DNA of 64,000 nucleotides from Cordilura impudica. Lineage: Eukaryota > Arthropoda > Insecta > Diptera > Scathophagidae. The DNA lies in contig OY821517.1 of the NCBI GenBank assembly GCA_963682025.1, forward strand, positions 20,584,048 through 20,648,047, in the 5' to 3' direction. Position numbers and translations under genes: made by a program. Shown here one piece after another: positions 10,099 through 22,440 of this stretch (position 1 is its first letter; each line of letters opens with the position of its first letter). The notes under the pieces are model-generated. The model did not search any database. It worked only from the letters and a program-made list of their open reading frames with translations, and was not told where the DNA came from.

Positions 10099-13000
10099 AA
10101 TAAATATAAGATGAATTCCAGAATATTTACCTCAGAAAACATAAAAAATGTTTTAACAGGATAAAATTTTGTTTTACAAATACATATATCTTTGGAGCCT
10201 AAAAATATACGTAGTTGTTATCTTTTCGATACTTAACGAGTCCTATCATACGCAAATTAAAAACTATCGTTATTCTTTTCGAATCAAAACCTAAGTAGTA
10301 CATTCATGGATCCCGTATTATGAAAATATTTTTATATATACCTAATATAGTTTAAATTATATTTTCCTTATTAAATTAAAAATCAATAATTTAAATATTC
10401 TACAATAGTACATAAACATCCTAACTAAAAGTGAAACAACAAAATAATTTCCTTAATGGAAAACAAATATCTTCTCTAGTTGATAATAATACTTCGCTGG
10501 GTACCCAACTAAGATGAGGAGTAGACTATCATTTTATTTTGATAATTTAAAATAATAATACATAAAATATACAAAATACGCATTATACACAATTACTTAA
10601 ATAGCAACAACAACAATAACAACAATGAAAAGACACTTACACCATCTACCAAAACACGTACAATATTTAAATATTTCATAAAACCCTGCCTTAAAAACTT
10701 AAACAATATTATTTGAAACCAAAAACGTTTGCTGTCTCTTGGTATCTAAGCAGTCATAAAGTTACGAAGTACTACAATAAAGCAAAAACAACGAGTTTAA
10801 TACTAATGATTTCTAAAAGCTGTGGCAGACATATTAACAGAAAAAATAGAATGAGAATCAGAAGTTAACTCTAATTAAACATTAAAAGTATTTACGCGTA
10901 TTTTGATCCTTATTACATAAGAAGGGGGTTTAAATAATATCTAGTGGCTGTGAACATGAGCATAATTTTATTGAGGAAAATATATGTATTTTTGTATTAT
11001 GCTGTTGTTTTCTCATCTTTAGTTAATTCAACTGTATTGTTAATGGCAACCGTAGTAATATCTAAAAGTTAAGGAAAAGCACATGAAATTAAACTGCTTT
11101 GATATTCAAAACACGATAACAAATTTTCATATCAATTTTAATTTAATTTTTTATTTTTTTTTTCTTGTTTGTTTCTTATAATTAATTAATTAAAACTCAA
11201 AATAGAATTGTAACAAGTTTTGCATAATTTAACGTTTGAAGTGATTAATATATTCATTCTGTATATGTTGTCTCTTTTTTTTTTTATAAAAGTTTTAAGT
11301 AACAATATTCCCCAGTAACTTTTACAAATGAGAGATATTATGTTTTAAGCTGCTTAGCAAGTCTTATGAAAATCAGTAAGATTTGACAGTTTAGGAAAAT
11401 TCCATATAAGCTTATGCCAAAATCCATGAAGCAGCTAAAATCCATTTCACTTTTAACAAGTAACAAACAATTCTATATAGTCAAAGCACTTACTTTAAAC
11501 ATGTATACAATATCGTTAGGCAGCAGCTGTCAAAAAAGTTAAATAAAGAAATTAATTGTATATTTTTTGTTTTTAAAATTTAAAATAATTAAAATAATAT
11601 TTCTTGTTTATACAAAACAATGTCAGTGTGTATATTTGTGCTAACAAACTTTCAACAAAATACGAAATTAAATTTTTTAAAGTTATTTCTTTAAACAATA
11701 ATTTGTGTGTTTTGCTTTCTATTAAATTGCCAAAATAACATTGTTGCAGTTGTTGCCAGTGTTCATTGTTTTCAATATTGTTTACCATTTCAATATTGCT
11801 TGTTTTTGGTAACAAAATCCTTTTATTGAAGTATTTTATATAACCAAATTGCATAAACATGTTTTGTGGTTGCAAACATGTTTAACAGATGGTTAGAATT
11901 GAACTAAATTTATTTAAAAATATACGAAAGAATGTTTAGTAGAAATATGTATACAATCGATATTTCTTGAATGGATAGGTTTGTGAGAATGACATATACA
12001 TATATATTATATTGTTTAAGATGCAAAAGAAAATTTTTGTAAATAAATTACCTTAAAGCTGTGGTTGATATTAATTTGGTATTGAAAACTATTCGAAAAT
12101 TCGAAAGAAAATTGTTGACCATTTATAGGTATCGATTTTGATGTTCTGGTTTAAAATTTAATGCCAAGCAGAATAAGGTCGGTTAAGTTAACATTTAAAT
12201 TAAAACACTGTAGATATTAAGCATACTTTTCGGGTTTATCAAAATAAAAAAATATTAAATTATTGTATTGTATAAGAACTCTACTATTGTCTTTATGTGG
12301 TTATTCTATAACTTTCATTAGTTTGTATTAAGGTCTGTTAAATTACTGTCAAGCAATACAAACATAAAACATACTTATATATCGAAAAATATATGGGCCA
12401 CTTTCAATCAAAACGTACACGAATATTTTTTTTTGTTTTGTTTAAAAATTTACGGGAAGAGTGTTAAAGAATACGACTTCGCTTTTAGGCTCTGTAAAAA
12501 TTCATAATAATTAGATTTTTTTATAAGTTTTGTTAAACAATAACAGAAGTTCTGTCTCGAATGTCACGAAGCAAAAATACATGAAAAATCGTTTTAAATG
12601 TAAGGATATTTGAAATAAAGCCTTTCTGCGATGTCGAAGAAATTGTGTTTATAATTATTTAGATAAACTTTCTCTAAAATTGTCATTTGAATAATAAAAA
12701 AAAGTTAAAGTTTGTTTTAAGGTTTCATATTTTTCTAAAAGTAATCAGTTACTTTTAAAGTTTTACGTTAAAAATTTTGAAATTTTTCCACGGAAGGGCG
12801 TTGCTCTAAAAAATATTAAGAAAAAAATGGTAAAAAATACAATTCTGAGAAAAAGAATACTCGTGTGGCGTTCAAGACATTTTGTGGCGTTCAAAATACT
12901 TTGTTATGCTTAACTAAAAAATGTAAACCAAGCTGAAAATGAATCAAAGCCCCGTTTATTCTTTTATAAAAAAATAATAATATTTCTAGTAGTAGTATCA

Positions 13001-13240
13001 GTATTAATAACAAGTATGCGTATACTCCATTGGAAATGCCTTTAATCCATAGCTGTCCAAAATTGATTTGCGGTTGTGTTAGTGGGCATGAGAGAGCAGT
13101 GCACTGGAAGAAAAATTGAGCGAATTAAAAATATATCATTTGCTCATATATCAGAATCCATATTTTTATGCAAAATTAATGAAATTTTCTGCAATATATT
13201 TTTATAGGTCTTAAATAAAGACTTGTATATTAATACTTTT
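10099..13240. other. AT-rich sequence without recognised gene
   Basis: Over 3 kb with no coding similarity on either strand. Open frames are short and AT-driven. Two module copies (GGTTAAGTTAACATTT near 12180; AAGGTCTGTTAAATTA near 12330) link it to the 6-9.6 kb repeat series. Confidence 0.45.
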
Positions 13241-13471
13241 AATGCAGTTCCGTATTAATAAAATATTTTTTAAATGTGCTGTAGTTGCGTTGCGTTGCTT
13301 TGAACAAATGAATTTATGCGTGGAGAATCAACTTTACTTTTACTGTACGTTAACTTCTCTTGGCATATTTTGGCATTACTGTGCGTTAACTTCTCTTGGC
13401 AAATTTTGGTATTATATTATAAAAATTAATATAATATAATATAATGCTGCGGAGCAGCAGGGGTCGTCTAG
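13241..13471 (+). mobile_element. Second Helitron type, 3' end, inserted in a hAT gene
   Basis: Ends at 13471 with a hairpin GCTGC (13446-13450) GGA GCAGC (13454-13458), ten bases, then CTAG (13468-13471) and a T flank: a canonical Helitron 3' terminus. Inside lie two 36-bp tandem units beginning TACTGTACGTTAACTTCTC (13341 and 13377). The reading frame of the neighbouring hAT pseudogene stops resembling a transposase exactly at this CTAG. The 5' end of the element was not located, so the start given is only the visible tandem-repeat part. Confidence 0.55.
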
Positions 13472-14570
13472 TTTTAAATTCATTTAAAAAGGTGGTTGTA
13501 TCTGCCAAATAGGCTAAATCTAAAACAAATTCATTATCTTTTAAAGTCTGTGTTAAACATTGTTTTATATTCTCCGTTTCTAGGAACTGTAACACTTCTT
13601 CCCGTAAGTTAAATAATCTATTTAGACAAGCACCGCGGCTTAGCCACCGAACTTGAGTATACATTTTTAGATCATTGTGGACGGTGTTTTTCTTTTTTAA
13701 AAAGCTAACAAACTTTCTATGGTGAGTGACTTATGCCCCCACTCGTATTTTATTAATTATTCGTTCCGAAGTCTTGATAGCGGGATAATCGCTTATAAAA
13801 TTTAATGCAAGAGCAGCCTGATGAATTATACAATGAAAGGTATAATTGAAATTCCACGTTTTTTAATTGGCCTATGAAACCTTCATATTTGCCCGTCATT
13901 ACATTTGGTCCATCTGTGCAGACTCCAGAAAATTTGTTAGTGTTTACAATATATAGAAGTTTTTCGCTGACAACATCGAACAACAATTTACCTGTTACAT
14001 TTAAGTAAAAGGTTTCAAGAGAAAACATTGACTCAAAAACATTGTAATCTTTATTTACGCAGCGAATACAAATTACTAGTTGGCATCGATCATTAATGTC
14101 AGTGCTTTCATCTAAACAAAAAGAAAAACATTCGCAATTACTTAGTTTCTCCCTGACCGCTAACTATACAGAGGTCCCTACTTGATTAGTACGCCGGGCT
14201 ATACTCGGATGAGACAATAAAAGAGATTCCATGAAATTAATCTTGTAATTAAGCCTTTCAAAAATTGTTTTAAACATTTCTTTAATAAAAACCCCATCAG
14301 AAAATGGTCTGCCCTGCCTGACAATATCCAAGTTTATTAAGCTTGAAATCTCAATTTTGAATTCGTGATCTGACTTCGATTCTTTGATTCTTCTCCTAAC
14401 GACCATCCTTTTAATTTTACTAAAAATTTTTTTCTATTTCTATTAAACATCTCTCCTCTTTCCTCTTCATTAAATTTATTCATATTACTATGAAAATAAT
14501 CATAATGTCTTTTAATAACATATTATCTATATTCCTTAAATGTTTTATAACATAAAAGGCATTGGATGTT
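13472..14570 (-). pseudogene. hAT transposase pseudogene (GTF2IRD2/ZBED5-like clade)
   Basis: Read on the minus strand in order: a BED-finger-like piece (C..C...near 14570-14430), a basic region and 'GRPFSDGVFIKEMF' (about 14330-14270), 'CFSFCLDESTDINDRCQL' holding the first catalytic Asp (about 14130-14075), 'GVCTDGPNVMTGKYEGFIG' with the second (about 13930-13870), and 'VRWLSRGACLNRLFNLREEV' (about 13650-13600). This order is typical of hAT transposases. Several frameshifts and stops separate the pieces. The C-terminal dimerisation domain is not found: the frame is cut by the Helitron end at 13471. A dead element copy; clade assignment is by motif resemblance. Confidence 0.75.
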
Positions 14571-14699
14571 ACCAAAAGCATTTTTTATCATATAATATTT
14601 TTGGAATGTCAGCATTTATTTCTTGCTCTGAAAAAAATCGCAATAAATCCCCTAAGTATGTGCACTCGTCGCTATCTCATTGACGACTAAACGAAAGAG

Positions 14700-15940
14700 C
14701 ATAAGAATATGTGTGGACGTCGTTGTATATCGTTTTATGAGAAATCATATCTCTGAAGCCTGCGTTCTCGACTTTCGGATCAAGTTTTTGGCAATAACAT
14801 AGTTTCCCGGTCAGTCAGATGTTTGCATTGCAGAAGCAAGCGATATTTCTGTGTAACGTTTCACCTCTGGATCCTGTAATGATTTGGTGAATATCTCTTG
14901 TGCCTGGAACGCTCTTTACATTTTTGGGCAATATCTTTTTCATATTGAAAATTTGTTTTACCTAAAAGCGAGTGGATATAGCATCTGCTATATCTTCTCC
15001 ATGAGACACAAGAGCGTCTGTTATTTGCTTAATGACAGCACCCACACCATCGGCTGCACCCTTTCGAGTTTTAAAATTTTTTTCAAAAATTCGTTTACAA
15101 AAAAATAAAAATTTCATCTTTTTCATAAACCAATATGGGATCTAAGTGAGCCCAAATAGGAGCAGGCCCAATGGGTTAAGCTTTTAGAAATTGAGAATTG
15201 AATAAAGCTGCTTCACAATTGCACACAATTTATTTCACAAGTCATGCAGTACTCCTTTCAGAAACAGCTTTTTTTGAAATAGTTTTAAAACCTATGAATC
15301 AATGTTGGCGTGTTCTATGCGAGTACCGGTATTTCTATACAAAACTGAAAGTTTTTTTTTAAACGTAAACGTTGCGTATGACAAATCGATACTGCTCTTT
15401 CCACTTTTAAATACCTCATACAGGTTTTTCATCGTACGACATAGTTATCGTTTGTTTTTTTTCCATAAGTGACAGTTTCCTTCTTTCTAGCATAAATCCT
15501 ACTTACATCATCCCTAAGGAAGAATACTAACTGCTTTTATATTATATGCGCTTTTACTAGTGGTGAGTTTCGATATACTTCTTCTTTAGTGGTCAGCAGT
15601 TTCTTCAACCCACAACGTTTTAGAAGTTTGGAGAACATAAGCGGGCAATCTGACTTCCTTTCTTTATATTTCTCTTTTAACTGAGCCAAAGTTTCTTTCT
15701 TTTGCAAGAAGAACTAAGAACTGAGAACTTTCTTCGATTTCCCTTGAATTTGTTTCTTTACTCTTTGACATCTTTTTTTGTACTTTGGTTTGCTTCTTTC
15801 AGATTCTTTAAGTTTATGTTTTAAATGCTCGATTTCTAATTGTAGTTCTTGATTTCTTCTTGTGAGCCGATTTCTATACCTCTTTTTTCGGTTTTCAACA
15901 AAAATGATTTGGTTTAGTTCGGTTGATCTTCGTAACATTT
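14700..15940 (-). pseudogene. Broken repetitive-protein gene, coiled coil at N end
   Basis: The minus-strand frame at 15938-15714 encodes a 74-residue basic, coiled-coil-like N-terminus (RRNQELQLEIEHLKHKL). Downstream in other frames are 'VFFLRDDVSR' and 'RKKETVT' (about 15525-15470) and 'KGAADGVGAVIKQITDAL' followed by HGEDIADA (about 15070-14990), then 'IITGSRGETLHRN' (about 14890-14850). These blocks resemble a protein found in many copies in arthropod genomes and usually left uncharacterised, presumably of TE origin. Stops and frameshifts separate every block, so it is dead. I cannot name the superfamily. Confidence 0.45.
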
Positions 15941-16153
15941 GTCTTTCATTACTTGAAAATTTTGATAAAACCAGAAAACTACTGGAGTTGTACTTGCGCT
16001 ATTAGTTGCTTGAAATTTCTCTTTCTTTTTGGATTCACGAACATATTCCCTTTATTTAGCTCATTCCCGCTATAGAACCCTTTAGGGCATGTCACCTCTT
16101 TTCATTCTTTTCGTATTTCTATTGAAAGTCGTATTACTAGAAGAAAATAAAAA

Positions 16154-16739
16154 ATCAAGTGAGTCCGATAACAGGGGAGATGTGTAATCATCTAGTAATT
16201 AAAGTTTTCTCTATGGCACTTTTTTAAAATTAAACAGAAAACATTATCTATGTATCACATATAGCAATCAACTGCAAGAGCTCTGCTAATATAAAAATAA
16301 TTGTTATTATTTATTATTTCAACAGGTTAATTTTTAATTTTTCATTTTTTATTTTATATTTATCATTTTTTATTTTTCATTTGTCATTTTTCATTTTTTA
16401 TTTTTCTTTTTTTATTTTTCATTTTTTATTTTTTATTTTTAATTTTCGTTTTTCATTTTTTATTTTTAATTTTTTATTTTTAATTTTTTTTCATTTTTAG
16501 TTTTTCATTTTTTATTTTTCATTTTACATTTTTCATTTTTCATTTTTTATTTTTCATTTTGCATTTTCAAACAGGTTATTGTAATAATTTTTTCACCAAT
16601 ACAATCATAAGTCACACCGAGTTTTTCTTACGCTCACATGCTACGCTGTTTTTTTCTTACGCTCACATGTAACGCTGTTTTTGTGATTGTTTTGTGAAAT
16701 AGAAATTTAGCCCCCTATGCGTGTAGATGTTTACAGATC
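16154..16739 (-). mobile_element. M-family MITE with internal 7-bp minisatellite (M1)
   Basis: Left end TCAAGTGAGTCCGATAACAG then GATGTGTAATCATCTAG; right end AGATGTTTACAGATC at 16725-16739. The two ends carry the inverted repeat GATGTGTAAACATCT that defines this family. The middle (about 16318-16565) is an irregular array of the heptamer CATTTTT/TATTTTT. The unit GCTCACATG..ACGCTGTTTTT is present twice near the right end. No coding capacity. This is the uninterrupted relative of the large composite at 38899-44177. Confidence 0.65.
16318..16565. repeat. Heptamer minisatellite (CATTTTT)n, irregular
   Basis: About 35 units of a 7-bp repeat alternating CATTTTT, TATTTTT and AATTTTT, with some longer T runs. 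It lies inside MITE M1 at the position where the related composite holds a 1.5-kb array. Confidence 0.85.
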
Positions 16740-17195
16740 AAAATCTGTCTTTTTGGAAATTTTGGCTACTTCATTAAGTTTCTTATCGACCTTTATTTAT
16801 TTTCTTTACCGTCGAGATCTTTCAGCAACCGTTAATTGTTTAGTTTTAACTACTCTTAAGTAGTTGAAAGAAAAATACAAAATTAATAACTTATATGCTG
16901 CTACGACATATCTTAAAAGTAGCGTTCAATATATTTACTACTTCTTAGTTTTTTTTAAGAAGTTTATTTAGCAAATGCACTAAAACGCAAAATAAATGAA
17001 TCAAAGCCAGCAAAACAATGATTTTGAACTTAAATTTTTCTTAATTTACCCTGCCCTCTAAAAACCGACGTAAAAGAACAATTTAGTTATTGTTTTTTTT
17101 TATTTTTTTATTTTGTGTTTCTTAAAGAAAGGATTTCCTTATCCTAATACTCCTCACTTCAATTCGATAATCTAATCAGTAAATTAAAAAAAAAT

Positions 17196-17570
17196 TATGT
17201 GATTCCGATCACAGGGAAGATGTGTAAACATCTAGTAATTAAAGATTTTTTATGTAATTTTTTAAAATCAAACAGAAAGCGTCATCTATGTATCACTTAT
17301 AGCAAAAACTGTTTCAGCTAATTCAACACCCATTTGCTGTAGCACATTAAAAATATACGAATATAAACGTATATAAGTGATAAATAGATGACGCTTTTAA
17401 AAAAGTGGCATAAAAAAACAATGTTATATCATAATATTTTCACCAACACAATCATAAGTCACACAGCGTTATGTGTCAGCTCTCACCTATTACGTTTACA
17501 CTGTTTTTGTGATTGTATTGTGAATTAGAAATTTACCCCCCCCCCCTGCGCGTATAGATGTTTACACATC
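17196..17570 (-). mobile_element. M-family MITE (M2)
   Basis: Left end TATGTGATTCCGATCACAGG plus GATGTGTAAACATCTAG; right end TAGATGTTTACACATC at 17555-17570. In place of the minisatellite it holds inverted arms, GTCATCTATGTATCACTTAT (about 17281-17300) against ATAAGTGATAAATAGATGAC (about 17372-17391), so the middle can fold back. Same internal layout as M3 at 33026. A DINE copy starts within three bases of its right end. Confidence 0.65.
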
Positions 17571-18364
17571 AAAAACAAGTAAGTAATTATTGTCGGTCTA
17601 GACCAACTATACGATACCCTATACCATGGCTTAGACACCCTATCTCTTCGGTCCGACTAATTGGATATAGAAAATAAGCATAAACTGAACTTGAGTGGCA
17701 TTGTTATTAATTTTTTTTGGCTGCAGATATGAAAAAGTTCATATCGGGTGCTATATTTATATGGAGACTAGGTCGAAAAATGGACCCATCCTGACCATAC
17801 TTGGTAAAGTCACTTATATTTTGAAAAAATATACACAAACTAAATTTGAGAAAAATCTGTGCAATATTTTTGTATTTTGATAGATTTAAGTGAAGTTCGT
17901 TAACCAGCTCTGTATGGGGCCTATGTTAAAAATTGTCTTATAGGGATTTTTTTGGACTACTGATTAGTGGATACAATAAACACATATAAACCCAATTTGA
18001 CTAAGATCTATGTGATAGTTTGGATCTTATGGCAATTTATGTCGATTTCATAGGGGTCATTTGAATGGGGACTAAGTCTGAACATGGACCGATTTTCACC
18101 AATTTCAATGGCGTTCATCCAATGGCCGACAGAAGCCTATATACCAAATTTCATCAAAATATATTCATATTTGCGACCTGTAGTTTGATTACAAAGTTTA
18201 CATGGACACACAGACGGACGGACGGACGGAGGGACGGACATCGTTAAATCGACTCAGAAACTGATTCTGAGTCGATCGGTATACTAAAAGATGGGTCTAG
18301 ATCAAATATTTTTGGTAGTTACAAACAGCAGCACAAAGTCATTATACGCAAGTATAAGGTATAA
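17571..18364 (-). mobile_element. DINE-1-like element, near full length (copy D)
   Basis: Starts AAAAACAAGTAAG followed by the palindrome-bearing GTCGGTCTAGACCAAC and 'cgataccctataccatgg'. It contains (GGAC)n at about 18213-18240 and TCGACTCAGAAACTGATTCTGAGTCGATCGG (an imperfect inverted repeat), and ends near the 5' hairpin, which is degraded (TATACGCAAGTATAAGGTATA). About 790 bp. Confidence 0.8.
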
Positions 18365-18798
18365 AAATTGAAAGAGCGTTGCGTTCACGACAACGCGCAG
18401 GGACAAAATGCTTTCAAAAATTCTAATCAGCACTCACAATTATTTGCGAATGGAAATATAAGAAAATTTAAGAAACAATAACAATATTTAAAAAAAATTA
18501 TTACGCGTTTTCAATTTACTTTGTTTTACGTTTTTTTCCATATTGTTTATCACAAAGTGCATCTAGAGACCAGGGATTTGTATGGAACGAGTATAAGGGA
18601 GCAATAAAATACTGATTTCCAATAATTAAAATTTAGGAATTCCGAGAAATATATTTCTTGTATAATATTCTTAAATGACCCTTGGATCAGTTAAGGTGGG
18701 GAGGTAAGGTTTTAAAAGTAAAAAAGTCGTATATTCATAATTTTTGAAGACACATGTGTAGAAAATTTTATTTATGTATAGGTACGTATACAATATTT
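18365..18798. other. Flank of hAT element, no gene
   Basis: Non-coding sequence between DINE copy D and the hAT coding region; probably the 3' untranslated part of that element. A CAGGGATTT near 18575 resembles a hAT terminus, but I found no matching inverted copy on the other side. Confidence 0.3.
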
Positions 18799-21154
18799 TT
18801 ATAATATTAAATTGAGCCGACGGGCTTTTTGGGCAGCAAATAAATCAATGACTTCTTCAGTCGGCACATTTATTCGGCGATGAACCGACATTAATGCCAA
18901 TCCATTGAGTCTACTCTCGCTAGTCGAATTTCTAAAATACGTCTTTAATCTCTTCATTTTTGAAAATGAACGTTCGGATGAGCACGTAGTAACTGGCAAA
19001 GTGACCAAAATTTTTAAAAGAATATGCACGTTTGGAAATATCTCTTTATTGCACTCTCCAAGTGCTTCCATCGCTGAATTAGGCAGGTTCTTTTCGCAAG
19101 TTTTGCGCCATTTCGTTTGCCAAAGCGACAATTCAGATTTATTATTATTTTCTTGTAAAAATCTGCCATAAAACGAAAATGTATTTGCTTCAAATTTTGT
19201 TTCAGGCTTTACACATTCTGTCGGAATTAATTTATAAAGATCAGTCAGTGTTTTATTGTGTTTTCCAAACCGCAGTGTTAACTGATGTATGAAATCTTCT
19301 AAAAGTGGAATTATTATAGTAATGCGGAAGTATTTTTTCGGATCGTGCTCACTAACATTCGCGCGGTGTTGCTGACGTCCAGTTATGCGAGGCATTGCTA
19401 TTTTTTCACCTAAGAATTCGACCAGGTTCTCAGCATCCAAATATATGTCTGCAAATTCTGTTTCTGAGTTTTCACGCATATTTTTGAAGTGGTTAATAAT
19501 AAGTTCAACATGTTGAACAGCAGCCGCTAAGTCGCATGAAGTGGACTGTAACATCTTGCATAGTGGTAATGTAGAAGTAAATAAACTATTTAAGCAGCAC
19601 AAGCTCACAGCGAATTGGCTATTTGATATTGATTTTACAGAAGACGATGCTTTTGATGATGTATCACAATCTCTATCACCAATTAATTCTTCTAAAGCGC
19701 CAGCAATTGCTTTATAAATTTCCTTAAACCTTAGCAATCCATCATGATTTTCAACCCATCGGGTTTCACACATTGCGGTTAATGTTTTCCATTTTGTTTC
19801 GGGCATAGTGTTTTTTATATATTTTGCTAAACAATTTGTTCGCTTGGCTGATGATTTAAAAAAATTCCCAATTGATTTTATAATGCCTATTGTATTCCTG
19901 ATGGGTTGAATTTGGCATGAATGACCTAAAGCTAAATTTAGCGAATGCGAGCTACAGTGCACATATATAGCTTCTGGATATTTCTCGCGTATTATTACCT
20001 GCACACCATTAAAATTGCCGTTCATACATGCAGCACCATCGTACCCTTGTCCAACTAAATAGTTACAGTCAATTTGCATATTGTTTAAACTTTCGAGAAT
20101 AATTTGAGCCAAAGAAGCCCTTTTTGTGCTTTTGACAGTAACAAAAGTGAGAAAATCTTCTCGTATGTCGCGAAATATCCGTTGTTTCATCGGCCAGCAA
20201 GGAGAAACTCTTAGCATTATTTATAGCTGTTACCAGTTGTTTTTGAATTACTTCACCGCAAACAGAAATCAACTCATTTTGTATGGATGGACTGTAATAT
20301 GCACAATTTAACTGTAAATTTTCATCGTGCTGCTTTAAATCAATATCTTCACATTTATGACGCATACGCAATATAGCTGGAAAATTACCATCATTAGTCT
20401 CTGGTTCAGATTCATTGAATTTTATATTTCCAAAATCGGAAGTTCCCCTTAATGCTAATTCTTGTCATCCACACAGTTTAATGGTTTCAATGATGGGTAC
20501 CAGTTTCTTCCTATTTTTGGCAATATTAACTGCACGAGCAATGTCTAATTGACTTCTAATGTCTGTTTGTTTTTTGCTATAAACATTCATAAAATTATCA
20601 GCTAATAATGTACAGTGTTGGTGGTATTGGCTTTTCTGATGCCGGTCAAAATCCGCGATAGCATTTTTCCACTTATTTAATGGTTTTACTACCAATAAAT
20701 TGAGTTTTTGATGAGAACCCTTCCCTGCACATTCCGCTGCAAACAAAAGGCAAATCTTGCATAAAGCACCTTGAGGCTCTTTATTGGTATAGACCAGCCA
20801 GGAGAATTGATTAAACCATTTGTGTTGGAATTTCAAATGTCTTTTGATATCTGTGACTGGAAATTTAAAAGAATTGTTTGGCATCCAGGGTGTTTTTAAT
20901 AAATTATATTTAAGGTCATCATCTATTTTTCGCTTTGAGTCTACATAAAAGCCTACATCCAATGTATCGGGCGGGTTTGACGTATTTTCCTCAACGGCAG
21001 TAGAACTGGTAGTGGCCACCGGAATAACGTCATTCGTGCTAACAGTCACTGGTGAAAATTGACCATTTTCTGGTCCCTTATCTTGACCATCATCCTTTTT
21101 TTGTTTTTTGAACATGTATTTAAAAAGAGTGGAATTGCTTGTGCGCTTCGACAT
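18799..21154 (-). pseudogene. hAT transposase, ZMYM1/P52rIPK-like, lightly damaged
   Basis: Minus-strand start at 21154 (MSKRTSNSTLF). A Ser/Thr-rich N-terminus is followed by a TTF-type zinc finger (KWFNQFSWLVYTNKEPQG, then CKICLLF and a later HQKSQYHQHC), 'FSLLADETTDISR' with the first catalytic Asp, 'VGQGYDGAACMNG' with the second, 'YVHCSSHSLNLALGHSC', and the C-terminal dimerisation domain 'LPVTTCSSERSFSKMKRLK' ending at 18799. Only two lesions are evident: a TGA at about 20465, probably from CGA, and one frameshift near 20150-20170. About 770 codons in all, normal for the family. The catalytic residues visible by eye are intact, so this is a young copy. It would cut and paste DNA leaving 8-bp duplications; ends not securely identified. 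Confidence 0.85.
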
Positions 21155-22440
21155 TTAATATTGCAAAACTATAAAATAATTATATATGTAAAATAATAAA
21201 AGAAACGTATTTGCTAAAAGCATTACTTACTCAGTTGATAGAATAAAATACGACTTATAAAAACCTTGCACTTGTGAAAAGCAATAACTCACGCACGCTA
21301 TAATCAACTTGTTACAACTTGACGAATTTGTGAATGACAACGAGAGCCAGACAAAGTAAAAAATAAATACGAAGAATTGTCTGTGTTAAAAAGTACCGTA
21401 ACTTATCTGCCAACTGCGGCAGAGCCTAAGCAGCGAGATAACAAAAAACATTTCAATTTTGTGCGTCTCGAATTTATTTTTTCTACTATTCCATACTTTG
21501 CTTTTGTAAATTCACACTTCGATCAGACCGTCAATCTGCCTGTCTGTCATAAAATAGCAATTGTTTTTACATTGTCGCCGATCATTCATAATCTACATTT
21601 TTTTTTTTAACAAAAATTTTACAGTAAGAAGCAAGCAGCGGAAATCAGCTAGACAGTGGTCGCAATGCCATTTGTTCGTTGGTGCCAAAATCGACTGAAT
21701 AAATTCTCTGCGACTGAGTGTATGTGTATTTATATTCTATGATTTGTGCAAGTTTTACAGGTAAGCGTTTTTCAAAATAAAACCTCCAGCTTTTCTTCAA
21801 CATCTTTCGATAAGATTTTTCTATGCTGCTAAAAATATATATTTATTTATATAAAAAAAATTCATTCATTTCGGGGGGGGGGGTGCGGTTTGATCCCCCT
21901 CATCCCCCCCCCCCTGAATACGGCATTGATCATAACATCTGAAAAATTTTCAATTAAAAATTTTAATAAATAAGTCCGCGACAGTGAATCTCCGGAGGCA
22001 TTGTTGTTTTGCGGTGAACACCATAAATAAAAAAAAAATCGAAATGCGTTTAAAAGGTGACATGTTTCGTGAGGTAGTGACGAACAGATTTTAAAAAAAT
22101 TTTTTTTTTGACAGCATTTTGAATTTGTTGTTAAAAAATAGGAAGAAAATGGAAAATAAAAAAAACTCTTCGTAGTTACCTGACGATTTATGTGTAGATA
22201 TAGTGTGTAAAATTGCAAAAGAATCGGTCAAGTAGATTTTGTGTTACGATATTCACGGACTTCGAGGTTTTTATTTGGGAGAAAATCGATTTAAAGTTTT
22301 TTAAAAATAGAATTACATATATACGATATGAGGCCGGTCGCTGAAAATGCTGTATCTTCTTTAGTTTTACTCCGCTTTAATGAAATTTTGACACAACACT
22401 CTCGACATGTTGTAAAAAGAAATGTAAAATGGTTTTAAAA
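21155..22440. other. 5' flank of hAT element and unassigned sequence
   Basis: No coding similarity. At about 21872-21914 a run of 12 G and, after TGCGGTTTGATCCCCCTCAT, a run of 12-13 C followed by TGAA form a G/C fold-back. Elements of the ZMYM1-hAT group often carry such G-run/C-run tracts near their ends, so this may be the right end of the transposon. That is a guess. Confidence 0.3.

Noticed and set aside
11573..11875. 100-codon minus-strand frame
   Set aside because: No motif, biased to Asn/Ile/Lys/Phe, no splice or repeat context; consistent with chance in AT-rich DNA.
18570..18600. CAGGGATTTGTATGG as the left terminus of the ZMYM1-type hAT
   Set aside because: No inverted partner AAATCCCTG and no 8-bp duplication found on the other side of the gene.
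21377..21610. 77-codon frame upstream of the hAT gene, possible extra exon
   Set aside because: No similarity to the hAT N-terminus, which already begins with a Met at 21154, and no convincing splice sites.
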